64,000 nucleotides of DNA from Ascidia mentula (Eukaryota; Chordata; Ascidiacea; Phlebobranchia; Ascidiidae), in assembly GCA_947561715.1 (NCBI GenBank), contig OX387198.1:19347645-19411644 (forward strand). Direction: 5' to 3'. Every line of letters begins with the position of its first letter. Within the stretch, counting starts at the first letter, position 1. Of the stretch, positions 36,701 to 47,466 are shown one piece after another. Position numbers and translations under genes: made by a program. A model generated the notes under the pieces. It saw only the letters and a list, made by a program, of their open reading frames with translations. It was not told the DNA's origin and searched no databases.

Positions 36701-39700
36701 TCCGCGGGGATTTCCCTGTTAGGATAATTCCATTGTGGGTCCAACTGCGAAAACGTACAGGGCGTGTCAAAATTCGAATATTTTACAGGTGTATCCATGT
36801 AAGTAACCTGTAGGAAATATTAGATGGAAAACCTTCAGCTTTACATTGAAATAAAACGTCACCCCCTTCTTTTTCCACCGCATTCTGTGGAGTTTCAACA
36901 AAACTTGGTGGAGCTAAAAGATAAAAAAAACTTATTAAATTTTAAAAAAATCTTCCAAAATTGTTCCCACCAGAAACAAACAGTTGTGTTGTTAGTTGGG
37001 AAGTCCCCTCTATGCTGACAGCCCTGCATGTATATTTCCCAGCATCTGTCCGAGAAACTGAAGAAATCCTCAAAATTCCTTCGCCCACAAATAATCCCCG
37101 CTGAAAAACACGGGGAAGAAACGTTTCAAAATCTGTAAACATTACAAATAAAGAATATTTGTGTGAAAGGTCGCGCGTTTAAACGCGTCGAAAGATTACT
37201 TTAAGCTCGAAACACTCCATTACCCAAATGTCACAAGAATCAATCGATCATTGACTCAATAATTCATCTCGATAAACAGTATTACGTCATTGAAGGAAAG
37301 TCACGCGGGCAGATTAATTTCTTTGTGATTTAATTTTTAGGTAATTTTTGCTTTAGATATTTATAATTAAACTTAAGATTGACTGGTTTTGTAAAATATT
37401 TTTTATGAAACTTCCAATATCCGGTAATCAACGATGCGTGTCTCTCGCGTCATAATAACATCCGGGACTTTTGGGTCAAATCAAAAAGGTGAAGTCGTGT
37501 TTACTCAACCATGAACAGAAATGTGACAAATTATCCTCCTTATTTGGTGATGTAAGTGGTGACGTAGGTGTAAACAAATTTCTTCGTTTTTGTTTTGCGC
37601 ATAATTTGTTGCTTTCTTTGTTTTCACTTTACCTCTGTGCACTTTAATTCACATCTTTTTCGTGGTTGTTTTCCTGCACATTTAATATCGGTATTTGTTT
37701 CACCTTTTCACAGTTTAATTTGATACGCTTGAGCAATCGTGTTTACGTGGCAGACGTGTGGTACGCTAATTGGTTAAGGTGCTGACGGGCGAAGTAATCA
37801 GTGGCAAGCCCGCCGGTTCTCTGTATGGTGGCGCGCGGTGAGGACCGTTTTTTTTGTGAGGCGCCTTTGTGTGATGGGCCGGCTTTGTAGCGCTGTAGTA
37901 GACACTGGGTGTTGGTCAAGATGAAGTGCTGTTGTATGTAAGCGGTAAAAACAAACGCTTTATTCGTTTTTAGCCTTTATTATACGTATTATCGTCTGTT
38001 CTTATCAATACAAAGTAGCCATCAATGTGGTTGCACGACTCTAGGTCTTTGCGGTAGGCCGTCAATGCAGGGTAGCCTGGGCGTTTACGGAGTTGCACTA
38101 ATTTCCATATCTTCGGTTACTCGGAAGTTAAACCGAATCCTTACTTTATTGTTAGCGCGTTCGTCCATGCGGAACATTAGACCACGCGCTGTTGCTGACT
38201 TTATATTCGACCTTCATTGTGACGTCACACGACCAACCTGTTTTCGAAGAAGTCTCCCGTCCTTGAACCACGTAATCACCGGTTCGGGGTTTCCCCTAGC
38301 TTGGCATCTGATGTGCAGTTCCCTCCCCTCCCTGAGATTGTAGCGGGGGGAGAGTGGTTTGGTGAAGGTCGGGGGAACTTGAAATTAACAAAATATTCAA
38401 ACGAGGGCAGACCATGAAATAAGTAGAGATGTTGGTTATTTCTAAATGTCAGTCAACACAGGTTTCACCAATATCATCTCCCACGTTTAAATCGAATTCA
38501 TTCGCTTTGCGTCAATACCAATAACTCCCAAAGGACAAATTAAGTATTGCAACGACCAAAGCGCTTATTAAACACTGTGTGACGTCATAAAGCAAATAAG
38601 AATTTGACCCCATTGGATGAAATGTTCAATATTTCTGATTGAAGATTTGTGTCTGATCTTCAATCTATGGTCTGTGGAATCCACAAGGTCAAACCAAAAG
38701 GAAATTAAAATCTTTTTTATGGATTTTGGCAGATTATTCGCCTGCTTGGGAAACACGTGGAGCTAAAACAGCGTGAAGCTGATATAAGCACTTGAGGTAG
38801 TTTTTATGTTCTCAGTTCAACTCCACAAACTTTCTCCAACTTATTTTCTGCCAAATGAGAAAAGCGCGATAGTGAGCCACCATATTCGGTGAACGATAAT
38901 TTAAGTTCACGGAATGTAAGCAGATTATCGCGATAAAAACCCGGCATTTTATCGTTGAATTATCGTTTGGCTCAGGGCATCTTTTGCTCTTAAGTTTTCA
39001 GGTTCTCGTGATTTTGTTAAACCTGAAAAGTCAAAAGCGGAATATTTTTGCGACAAGTTTAAATGTTGACCAATTTTGAAATTTGTGGAAAAGGGAGAAA
39101 AGCGCCTTCAGGCGAAATATGCGGATTTCAAACACTCTAAAATCTATCAACAAGGCGTTGTCGGACAAAACTTTTTTCATAAATATTGGTTTTAATTGTT
39201 TCAGCCAGTGTGAATATTTCTTTTAATATTCAGACATTCCTACATTTCTCTTCATATTTGACTTGTGACCTTGAATCGACATTGATTTTTATCACAACGA
39301 TCGATTTGTTCTGAGTTGACAGATTGACCGACATTGCAATGAATGCGGCCATATATTATGAGGAGAGTTCAATCCACTCTCGTTTGGAAATTCAAACCCA
39401 GCAATGACCCTTGCAAGGATGTAGGAATTTCTGCTTGCGAAATGTTACAGCCAAGTCGTAAAGTCACATAAATATTCCCGCAGGTTCCGTAAAATGGCAA
39501 TCAGCAGTTCAACATAAACGTTATTTTTGATAATTCGAATTGATCGACTTTCAAACCGAACATAGAGATCAAATCAATTATTCGGATTAATTCAAATGAA
39601 AATTAATTGGATTAAACCGCGGAGTGGCACCAGACGTTATTAATTTTCTGGTTATGTGATCGCCTGACAACGAGGATTACAAAAAATTAACCTGTTATCG

Positions 39701-42700
39701 TCCATTACATACTCGCAACCGAAATATTTATAATTTGTTGAAAAATTATTTGAAACTAAGGAGTTTATGATAATATGGAAAGTAAATTAAATTTATAAAC
39801 TAATTTTGCAATTTTTTCATCAAAATTTAACCATTATCAACCATGCCAAGTATTCAAATTAGGAGATTTTATTGAAACATTTCGGCAAAGCATCACGTGA
39901 TCATAATCATTATGTGTAAAATATTTAAAAGATTGTTTGAATATTAAAATGTTGGTAGAGTATACTTATTTTTTAATTATAGAAATGTTTTCTGCAATAA
40001 ATATACGAGTATTTTGAAACAAAACAAACGGATGAAAGATTCACGAACACATAAAATATTCATGACGTCACAAACGGGAAGTTTATGAGCAAGAATGATC
40101 TTTCAAGACGGTTATTGTCACGTCATAATGAACAAAAAGACGGTACAAATTAAACGCCAATTCTAAGAGCGGTCATCAAACACCTTGAATCGTACAGAAA
40201 TATGCTTGTACCAACTTTATTGTTGTGTGTAAGTTGTTGTTTACACTGGTCATGGGCTTGTGTTGGTGAAACACCTTTTAAAGTGTGTAAACAATAAACA
40301 ACTTACTCACCTCCATACGCACGTACCGACTTCTGGTTGAAAGTCACGACATAAGTTAACATGACTAGAAAGGAATGGCGGATTTTCGTGTTGGAAAACA
40401 CAATCATTCTTGTATGTCTGTACATATACTACAGTCAACTTACACGAACAGTACTAAATATCATACGATCACCTTGCTGTCAGACATGTAAAAATTAATT
40501 CAGGAATTAACAAAAGAATTTGACACAATTTATATCTATGCTAAACTTCCACTCATATACGTTCTCCACTCAACCAACGGTGCAAACGCACGTGCAATTT
40601 ATACACTGAGAAAGTCTCCAGGAAATGAACAGGGGAAGGGTTTGACCGAACTGTGCATAAAACGAGAGAGCCTTTTTCACTTTTACGTCACACTTCTTTC
40701 CCTTTTTCCCACGAAAAACAAAAAATAAATTTCACATGAGATATTGTTTACGTGGAACCCCGAAGTTTTTCTTTCATGAAAACAAGATTATTCGCAATTA
40801 TTTCCCAGGGTAAGTGAAAGAATCCGGAATTGCTGCTGAAAATACTCGCCATAGATTTAAACCCCGCGGGCGATTCTTTATTTACTGAGACGCGATGGCG
40901 ACTCAAGATTAATTGTTGAAACAAACCCGACGTCAAACTAGCGTCACATTGTAAATTCGCAATGTAAGCGTTTGATAAAACCTTGATGAAGATTAGAGTT
41001 GAGTTCAAAATATTTTTTGGCCGTTTCCGAACCTTTTTTCCCAAACCGTTGAAATGAAAGCGGTCGCGTTAAAAGTTTGGTGAAAACTCGAACAAGATCC
41101 TAATCAAATTACATCCCACAAAATTGTGGAACTACACACAAATTCCACCAAAGCAATCAAGCGTGACCACCTTTTACCACGTGTCGACAAGCATAATATA
41201 GGTGTGACGTCATCTTGTTCAAAAATCAACATTCGTTTTTGCCTCCGACATTGAAATCTGACCAGTGGTCCACGCAATTTAAAGGAAAATGTCACAAAAC
41301 TCAATTTACCACGAAAACAAAGATGTTCTAATTATTAACAAGAAAACACGTTTATGTTAACGTGTAGTTCCGGGTTCCTTTTTCTCTCGTCAGTAGGTTT
41401 GTGACGTAATAAAGAGCGGAGAGTATCAAGCTGGATATAAAATAAACAAACAAGCCTCGACGCCGTTTGGAAACTTGCATTTTCATTAATAAATAATGTG
41501 CTTGGTTTCTTTCCAATGAACTGACTCCAACTTTAATGATTGACTTTATACACGCAGCTTGGTCGAAGCTAATTTACTTAAACGATTTACGTCTTAATCT
41601 GCTATCGGCTTCCATGTGCACTGTTACGTCACAATGCAGAGGCAAAATTTATTGCACCCGTGCGGCCGTGAGAGAAGGGCAACAATTACACCACCGCTGG
41701 AAATTAGCACGTGATATATGACGTTGACAATCTGTCGCTCATTCCTTTCAACCTGATTAAAAGCAGGTGGATTCCCTCAAATGCGGTGGCCGTGCTTGCT
41801 TGTTAAATTTTGAGGTGATGTTATTCCTGCTTACCATAAGTTCCAACAGAAATCCTGTCTTCTAAATTTAATCGTGGAATATTTGTAGAAAAAAAGCAAA
41901 TAGCTGAAAAGTTTAACCAGGAAATTTTAAAACGTTAAAGTCCAATAAACGTGACTACAAATAAATACCCATGGACTTCAAGAAACTGTTGAATCGAACC
42001 CAAACTTTCTAACCCTAAGCCCTAAGCCCTCAGTCCTCACAACAAGTTGGTCGGAAAAACGAATGGTTGAAATTCCTTACCCTTGTCCGTCACGCATCAC
42101 TGCGGTTATGCCTTGCCGCAATGACAACTGATCATACGTGACCAGAGATAAAAATGTTTGATTGCAAAAACAAACGCAGTTGGATTTTCATTGTTGAATC
42201 AAAGACATGGTGATTGCATAAAAAAATGGTACTAAAAGGAATTAAATGCAGGTGGACTTAAAGGTAAGTGGACTTAAAGGTAAGTGGACAAATTAAAGTT
42301 GGTTGCAACTTTGGTAGAAACGAAGTTTATTATATGTTAAAAAAAGTAACTACGAAACTTCATTCAATTAATTCACACTGGCTTGACATTGTTTGACTTC
42401 TTATCCATTGAATGTTTTTCTCCATTCTTCGCCACACAACAATATTTATATCTGTAGCGCACTCTGCTGTCAGTAACGTTATAGATTTATTAACCACTAG
42501 ATAGCGCTTTACGGCCTACTACAACGGGTCGTTTACGTTTCTCGAAGGGAAAAAATTCTAAACCCACTCTGTGGAAAGCTATAGAAATGACGTCATTTCA
42601 TGAGTGAGTTTATCAAAAACCCCGTGATTCTCAACTTACTCGTTACAACGAGTTTAACGGATTCATCGTTTCTCTGAAATCCGCCCGGGTAGAGAGTGGA

Positions 42701-43946
42701 TCGAACACAACGATACGATCCTGTGTCCTTCAACGATATATTGCGAATGGTTATCGAAGCCGATACGATACCACCCAATTTCGGGATTGTTTCCATAGAA
42801 GATCTTTCTGCAAAAGAAATTTTCAAGAAACAAAAAAGTTACAAAAAATATTGTTTTATTTTTTCAGATTAAGACCATAAATATTCATAACTATAAATGT
42901 TGTATTGAATACCATGGCAACACGCAATGAAGTCACATACCTGTTTGATTTGTTGGGTTGATTTTGGATTTATAAAATTTGTTCCAAGCTTGAAAATAAC
43001 AAATTGAAAAGGTTTAATTAATGTCGCAAAAATATGAACAAGAAATGTTTAAAGAAACGAAGAATTTGTGAAAAAAAATTGAAGAAACAAATTCATGTTT
43101 GTGAAGTTCTTACTTTCAAAACTTGACTCGGGAATTCCCCGGGAAAGCTTCCCCACTTTAATGAAGAAAGGCGTCGGTTCGTTGTAGCGAAACCACTCGA
43201 CCACGTAAGCAAAAGCGCGGGATGTTGGTTGCCTAGCAACGCATGGTAACACTACGGTTCTTCCTGGTCGCGAACGGACAGTAAAGGCTTCAAAGAACGA
43301 GGATATTTACTGGAATGCGTGACGTCAGCAAATTATAAACTTTTTAAATTGTTTTGTTCAGACACACGAGGTCGCCGCACTTTCTTATAAGTTCGCTTGG
43401 AATTATTGACCGGAAACCTGATCAGGATTCGTGCTTCGGGTATTCGGTGTTCAAATCCCGATCAAAATCAATTCAACATATAAAGTTATTGAAAAGTTGC
43501 GCAATTTTGTTTATTTTTTAGTTCGACATCTTCTTGCTTGTTTCTCTCATACGATGTAAGTTGGTTGTTGTTATAACACCGACCGTGGCGCAGATGGGGT
43601 TTCCATATTGTGGAGATGGGATTGCGTGACACAAATAGGCGGAAAAAACAATTAAACCGAACGAACTTTAACACGGAGTGAATTCGATCTGTGCTTCATC
43701 GACAAATTGACAAAGGAAGGAAGATTAATAATAGTTCGGATCGATATGTGGTGAAACATGCACTGAATAAACCGAAATGTTTTCAACAACAAATTTCGGG
43801 CGAAGTTTTGTCCAAATGTTGAATCCGAGATCAACAAATGGAATAAGAAACAAAATTTCACCTTTCAAATTAAGGCAGGAGCCCAACCAGATGCACAGTG
43901 ACGTCAGTATAAGGATCGTTGACGTCACAAAGTTATTCCTAAACAT
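30775..43946 (-). CDS. IGSF9: IGSF9/turtle-like Ig-superfamily adhesion receptor, paralogue B (24 exons)
   Basis: Tandem paralogue of gene A. Exons: 43946-43862, 43287-43114, 42807-42640, 38377-38238, 37100-36971, 36913-36808, 36744-36572, 36398-36256, 36189-35932, 35838-35688, 35616-35502, 35244-35069, 35010-34792, 34736-34545, 34435-34274, 34220-34181, 33984-33842, 33736-33623, 33437-32928, 32674-32619, 32502-31881, 31501-31342, 31228-31102, 30888-30775; 1425 aa, all in frame. Signal peptide about 1-23; five Ig domains to about 509 (GSYTCTPYNQLGTQGESP in Ig4); FnIII 510-606 and 607-743; membrane segment about 760-781; tail 782-1425 with EIDCSNSDIEVR (shared with A), SSGYATQDN, RDNSSIEENYEWDS and ELREELLKF. 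Exons of 130, 106, 143, 258, 176 and 127 nt match the lengths in gene A. The exon 2 acceptor is taken at TTTGAAG|CC because the upstream AG would read into a stop. Confidence 0.9.
32752..32825. repeat. 15-bp tandem repeat in intron 19 of gene B
   Basis: GATGGCGATACTGGT/G repeats about five times. Confidence 0.9.
33503..33632 (-). repeat. 22-bp minisatellite built from the exon 18 splice donor of gene B
   Basis: On the minus strand the unit is C|GTGAGTATTCGTGATAATAA with a period of 22 bp. The first unit is the authentic exon 18 donor (AATAATC|GTGAGTATTCG at 33623). Five further copies follow in the intron; three keep GTGAGT and two read GTTAGT. Confidence 0.9.
34181..34220 (-). CDS. IGSF9: IGSF9-like B juxtamembrane microexon (40 nt)
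   Basis: A TTATTTTCAG acceptor, 40 nt encoding HSDENIFTDEKR, and a GTAGGA donor. It converts phase 1 to phase 2, the same role as the 43-nt microexon of gene A. It is acidic, just inside the membrane. Confidence 0.75.
35295..35385 (+). repeat. tRNA-like SINE fragment in intron 11 of gene B
   Basis: Contains GATCGGGATTCGTGGCCAGG, the palindrome CCAGGATATCCTGG and a T arm CTGGGTTCAAATCCCGG with a B-box. It is opposite in orientation to the related copy at 30412-30495. Confidence 0.65.
37101..38237 (-). other. Intron 4 of IGSF9-like gene B
   Basis: No additional coding exon fits. Contains a second tRNA-like element at about 37741-37960. Confidence 0.45.
37741..37960 (+). repeat. Possible tRNA-derived SINE of a second type
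   Basis: CGCTAATTGGTTAAGGTGCT resembles a pol III A-box and D arm. It is followed by GAAGTAATCAGTGGCAAGCC and a GCCGGTTCTCTGTATGG segment in the B-box position, then an unrelated GC-rich body. The right boundary is uncertain. Confidence 0.4.
38378..42639 (-). other. Intron 3 of IGSF9-like gene B (4.3 kb)
   Basis: I see no exon fitting the model and no recognisable mobile element. TGACGTCA occurs near 38580, 40063, 41204 and 42587. The intron sits at the same position as the 4-kb intron 3 of gene A. Confidence 0.45.
43405..43470 (+). repeat. tRNA-like SINE fragment in intron 1 of gene B
   Basis: CCTGATCAGGATTCGTGCTT and GGTGTTCAAATCCCGATC match the elements at 30412 and 35295 in layout, but it is more diverged. 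Confidence 0.5.
43862..43946 (-). CDS. IGSF9: IGSF9-like B exon 1, signal peptide
   Basis: Encodes MFRNNFVTSTILILTSLCIW followed by LGSCLNLK and a GTGAAA donor. The single leftover G plus CC from exon 2 gives Ala, so the frame runs into the first Ig domain. Hydrophobic core and small residues near GSC fit a cleaved signal peptide. Confidence 0.8.
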
Positions 43947-44079
43947 TGCAATGTTTGTAACGACCTTCCGCGTCCATTAGGAGTGCATTAGGACCATTAG
44001 CAAAGTTGTAAGTCAAAACAGAGTAAATGAGGATTGGTTCAACTCGAAATCCAGCCTTATGAAAACCCGGGAATCACAT

Positions 44080-44757
44080 AGTTAGTATTTACACGTTAAT
44101 AACAAACTATACCAAGCACATCGTTAGTATTTACACGTTAATAACAAACTATACCAAGCACATCGTTAGTATTTACACGTTAATAACAAACTATACCAAG
44201 CACATCGTTAGTATTTACACGTTAATAACAAACTATACCAAGCACATCGTTAGTATTTACACGTTAATAACAAACTATACCAAGCACATCGTTAGTATTT
44301 ACATGTTAATAACAAACTATACCAAGCACATCGTTAGTATTTACACGTTAATAACAAACTATACCAAGCACATCGTTAGTATTTACATGTTAATAACAAA
44401 CTATACCAAGCACATCGTTAGTATTTACATGTTAATAACAAACTATACCAAGCACATCGTTAGTATTTACACGTTAATAACAAACTATACCAAGCACACC
44501 GTTAGTATTTACATGTTAATAACAAACTATACCAAGCACATCGTTAGTATTTACATGTTAATAACAAACTATACCAAGCACATCGTTAGTATTTACATGT
44601 TAATAACAAACTATACCAAGCACATCGTTAGTATTTACATGTTAATAACAAACTATACCAAGCACATCGTTAGTATTTACATGTTAATAACAAACTATAC
44701 CAAGCACATCGTTAGTATTTACATGTTAATAACAAACTATCCCAAGCACAACGTTAG
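44080..44757. repeat. 42-bp minisatellite upstream of IGSF9-like gene B, about 16 copies
   Basis: The unit contains GTTAATAACAAACTATACCA and CATCGTTAGTATTTACAC/TG. It is nearly homogeneous apart from a C/T alternation in ACACGTTAA/ACATGTTAA. It starts about 130 bp upstream of the gene B start codon. The plus-strand open frame 44303-44770 (14-aa repeat) exists because 42 is a multiple of three, and it is probably not a gene. Confidence 0.93.
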
Positions 44758-45124
44758 AATTTCACACTAGGGATATTAACCGTGTGAACAAGTTCTTGAT
44801 AAAACGAAACGATTTTTAATATACATGAGTATTAAACTCCTTCACATCAACAACTGAACTGCCAACATACGTTGCCAGATTCTCCATCACCCGCATATAT
44901 CAAAATTGTATCACAAAACAAATTTCCTGAAATCTCCATCACTCGACTGCAACCATATCATCGGCAACCTCGCGATTCTAGCCAGACACGATTGGGGAAA
45001 AAGGCAATATGTCCAACGCCACATTCTGATAACTCAGCAGATGATTCCTCATTAACAATGGGGGTTGCCATGACAACTTCACAAAACTCTGACAAAACGA
45101 TTTTGTTGATTGGTTGAATCAAGA
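44758..45124. other. Junction between the gene region and the 5S array
   Basis: Non-coding unique sequence with a short unrecognised open frame. The truncated 5S copy follows directly. Confidence 0.4.
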
Positions 45125-45192
45125 TAAGCAACCTCGGGCTTGGTTAGCACTTGGATGGGTGACCGCCTATAGGAATATCAAGTGTTGTAGTC
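45125..45192 (+). pseudogene. Truncated 5S rRNA copy at the array edge
   Basis: Matches consensus 5S positions from about 53 to 118, with a two-base TA insertion after CCGCC, plus T76C and C104T changes. The first 52 bases are missing, so this copy cannot be functional. It marks the left end of the array. Confidence 0.85.
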
Positions 45193-45258
45193 ATTTTTCT
45201 ATTTACCCAAAGTATGCTTTGAATTGCGCATAAATGTCGTCAAAACAGACTAACAAAC

Positions 45259-45376
45259 GTCTACGGCCATACCAGGTTGAAAGCACCCGATCTCGTTCGA
45301 TCTCGGCAGTTAAGCAACCTCGGGCTTGGTTGGTACTTGGATGGGTGACCTCCTAGGAATACCAAGTGTTGCATTC
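45259..45376 (+). rRNA. 5S rRNA copy 1
   Basis: Changes A74G, G93T, T114C, G116T. Confidence 0.85.
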
Positions 45377-45442
45377 ATTTTTCTATTTACACAAAGTATG
45401 CTTTGAATTGCCCATAAATGTCGTCAAAACAGACTAACAAAC

Positions 45443-45560
45443 GTCTACGGCCATACCAGGTTGAAAGCACCCGATCTCGTTCGATCTCGGCAGTTAAGCA
45501 ACCTCGGGCTTGGTTAGTACTTGGATGGGTGACCGCCTAGGAATACCAAGTGTTGTAGTC
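45443..45560 (+). rRNA. 5S rRNA copy 2
   Basis: Exact majority sequence. Confidence 0.95.
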
Positions 45561-45626
45561 ATTTTTCTGTTTACCCAATGTATGCTTTGAATTGCTCATA
45601 AATGTCGTCAAAACAGACTAACAAAC

Positions 45627-45744
45627 GTCTACGGCCATACCAGGTTGAAAGCACCCGATCTCGATCGATCATGGCAGTTAAGCAACCTCGGGCTTGGTTA
45701 GTACTTGGATGGGTGACCGACTAGGAATACCAAGTGTTGTAGTC
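45627..45744 (+). rRNA. 5S rRNA copy 3
   Basis: Changes T38A, T45A, C46T, C94A. Confidence 0.85.
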
Positions 45745-45810
45745 ATTTTTCTGTTTACCCAATGTATGCTTTGAATTGCTCATAAATGTCGTCAAAACAG
45801 ACTAACAAAC

Positions 45811-45928
45811 GTCTACGGCCATACCAGGTTGAAAGCACCCGATCTCGTTCGATCTCGGCAGTTAAGCAACCTCGGGCTTGGTTAGTACTTGGATGGGTGA
45901 CCGCCTAGGAATACCAAGTGTTGTAGTC
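45811..45928 (+). rRNA. 5S rRNA copy 4
   Basis: Exact majority sequence. Confidence 0.95.
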
Positions 45929-45994
45929 ATTTTACTATTTGCACAAAGTATGCTTTGAATTGCCCATAAATGTCGTCAAAACAGACTAACAAAC

Positions 45995-46112
45995 GTCTAC
46001 GGCCATACCAGGTTGAAAGCACCCGATCTCGTTCGATCTCGGCAGTTAAGCAACCTCGGGCTTGGTTAGTACTTGGATGGGTGACCCCCTAGGAATACCA
46101 AGTGTTGTAGTC
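45995..46112 (+). rRNA. 5S rRNA copy 5
   Basis: G93C; twin of copy 12. Confidence 0.92.
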
Positions 46113-46178
46113 ATTTTTCTGTTTACACAAAGTATGCTTTGAATTGCGCATAAAGATCGTCATAACAGACTAACATAC

Positions 46179-46296
46179 GTCTACGGCCATACCAGGTTGA
46201 AAGCACCCGATCTCGTTCGATCTCGGCAGTTAAGCAACCTCGGGCTTGGTTAGTACTTGGATGGGTGACCGCCTAGGAATACCAAGTGTTGTAGTC
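46179..46296 (+). rRNA. 5S rRNA copy 6
   Basis: Exact majority sequence; shares the upstream CATACGTC spacer change with copy 13. Confidence 0.95.
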
Positions 46297-46362
46297 ATTT
46301 CACTATTTGCACAAAGTATGCTTTGAATTGCCCATAAATGTCGTCAAAACAGACTAACAAAC

Positions 46363-46480
46363 GTCTACGGCCATACCAGGTTGAAAGCACCTGATCTCGT
46401 TCGATCTCGGCAGTTAAGCAACCTCGGGCTTGGTTGGTACTTGGATGGGTGACCTCCTAGGAATACCAAGAGTTGTAGTC
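46363..46480 (+). rRNA. 5S rRNA copy 7
   Basis: C30T, A74G, G93T, T109A; twin of copy 14. Confidence 0.87.
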
Positions 46481-46546
46481 ATTTTTCTATTTATACAAAG
46501 TATGCTTTGAATTGCGCATAAAGATCGTCATAACAGACTAACAAAC

Positions 46547-46664
46547 GTCTACGGCCATACCAGGTTGAAAGCGCCCGATCTCGTTCGATCTCGGCAGTTA
46601 AGCAACCTCGGGCTTGGTTAGTACTTGGATGGGTGACCGCCTAGGAATACCAAGTGTTGTAGTC
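46547..46664 (+). rRNA. 5S rRNA copy 8
   Basis: A27G; twin of copy 15. Confidence 0.92.
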
Positions 46665-46730
46665 ATTTTACTATTTACCCAAAGTATGCTTTGAATTGCC
46701 CATAAATGTCGTCAAAACAAACTAACAAAC

Positions 46731-46848
46731 GTCTACGGCCATACCAGGTTGAAAGCACCCGATATCGTTCGATCTCGGCAGTTAAGCAACCTCGGGCTTG
46801 GTTAGTACTTGGATGGGTGACCGCCTAGGAATACCAAGTGTTGTAGTC
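46731..46848 (+). rRNA. 5S rRNA copy 9
   Basis: C34A; twin of copy 16. Confidence 0.92.
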
Positions 46849-46914
46849 ATTTTTCTATTTACACAAAGTATGCTTTGAATTGCGCATAAAGATCGTCATA
46901 ACAGACTAACAAAC

Positions 46915-47032
46915 GTCTACGGCCATACCAGGTTGAAAGCACCCGATCTCGTTCGATCTCGGCAGTTGAGCAACCTCGGGCTTGGTTGGTACTTGGATGG
47001 GTGACCGCCTAGGAATACCAAGTGTTGTAGTC
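46915..47032 (+). rRNA. 5S rRNA copy 10
   Basis: A54G, A74G; twin of copy 17. Confidence 0.92.
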
Positions 47033-47098
47033 ATTTTTCTGTTTACACAAAGTATGCTTTGAATTGCGCATAAAGATCGTCATAACAGACTAACAAAC

Positions 47099-47216
47099 GT
47101 CTACGGCCATACCAGGTTGAAAGCACCCGATCTCGTTCGATCTCGGCAGTTAAGCAACCTCGGGCTTGGTTAGTACTTGGATGGGTGACCGCCTAGGAAT
47201 ACCAAGTGTTGTAGTC
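47099..47216 (+). rRNA. 5S rRNA copy 11
   Basis: Exact majority sequence. Confidence 0.95.
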
Positions 47217-47282
47217 ATTTTACTATTTGCACAAAGTATGCTTTGAATTGCCCATAAATGTCGTCAAAACAGACTAACAAAC

Positions 47283-47400
47283 GTCTACGGCCATACCAGG
47301 TTGAAAGCACCCGATCTCGTTCGATCTCGGCAGTTAAGCAACCTCGGGCTTGGTTAGTACTTGGATGGGTGACCCCCTAGGAATACCAAGTGTTGTAGTC
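47283..47400 (+). rRNA. 5S rRNA copy 12
   Basis: G93C. Confidence 0.92.
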
Positions 47401-47466
47401 ATTTTTCTGTTTACACAAAGTATGCTTTGAATTGCGCATAAAGATCGTCATAACAGACTAACATAC

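Noticed and set aside
43288..43306. Exon 2 of IGSF9-like B beginning at the upstream AG (CATTCCAG)
   Set aside because: It would put an in-frame TAA at the exon start. The downstream acceptor TTTGAAG gives the correct phase and joins the signal peptide.
44303..44770. 155-codon plus-strand ORF with a 14-aa repeat
   Set aside because: Produced by a 42-bp minisatellite whose length is a multiple of three. No domain, no signal and no non-repeat coding sequence.
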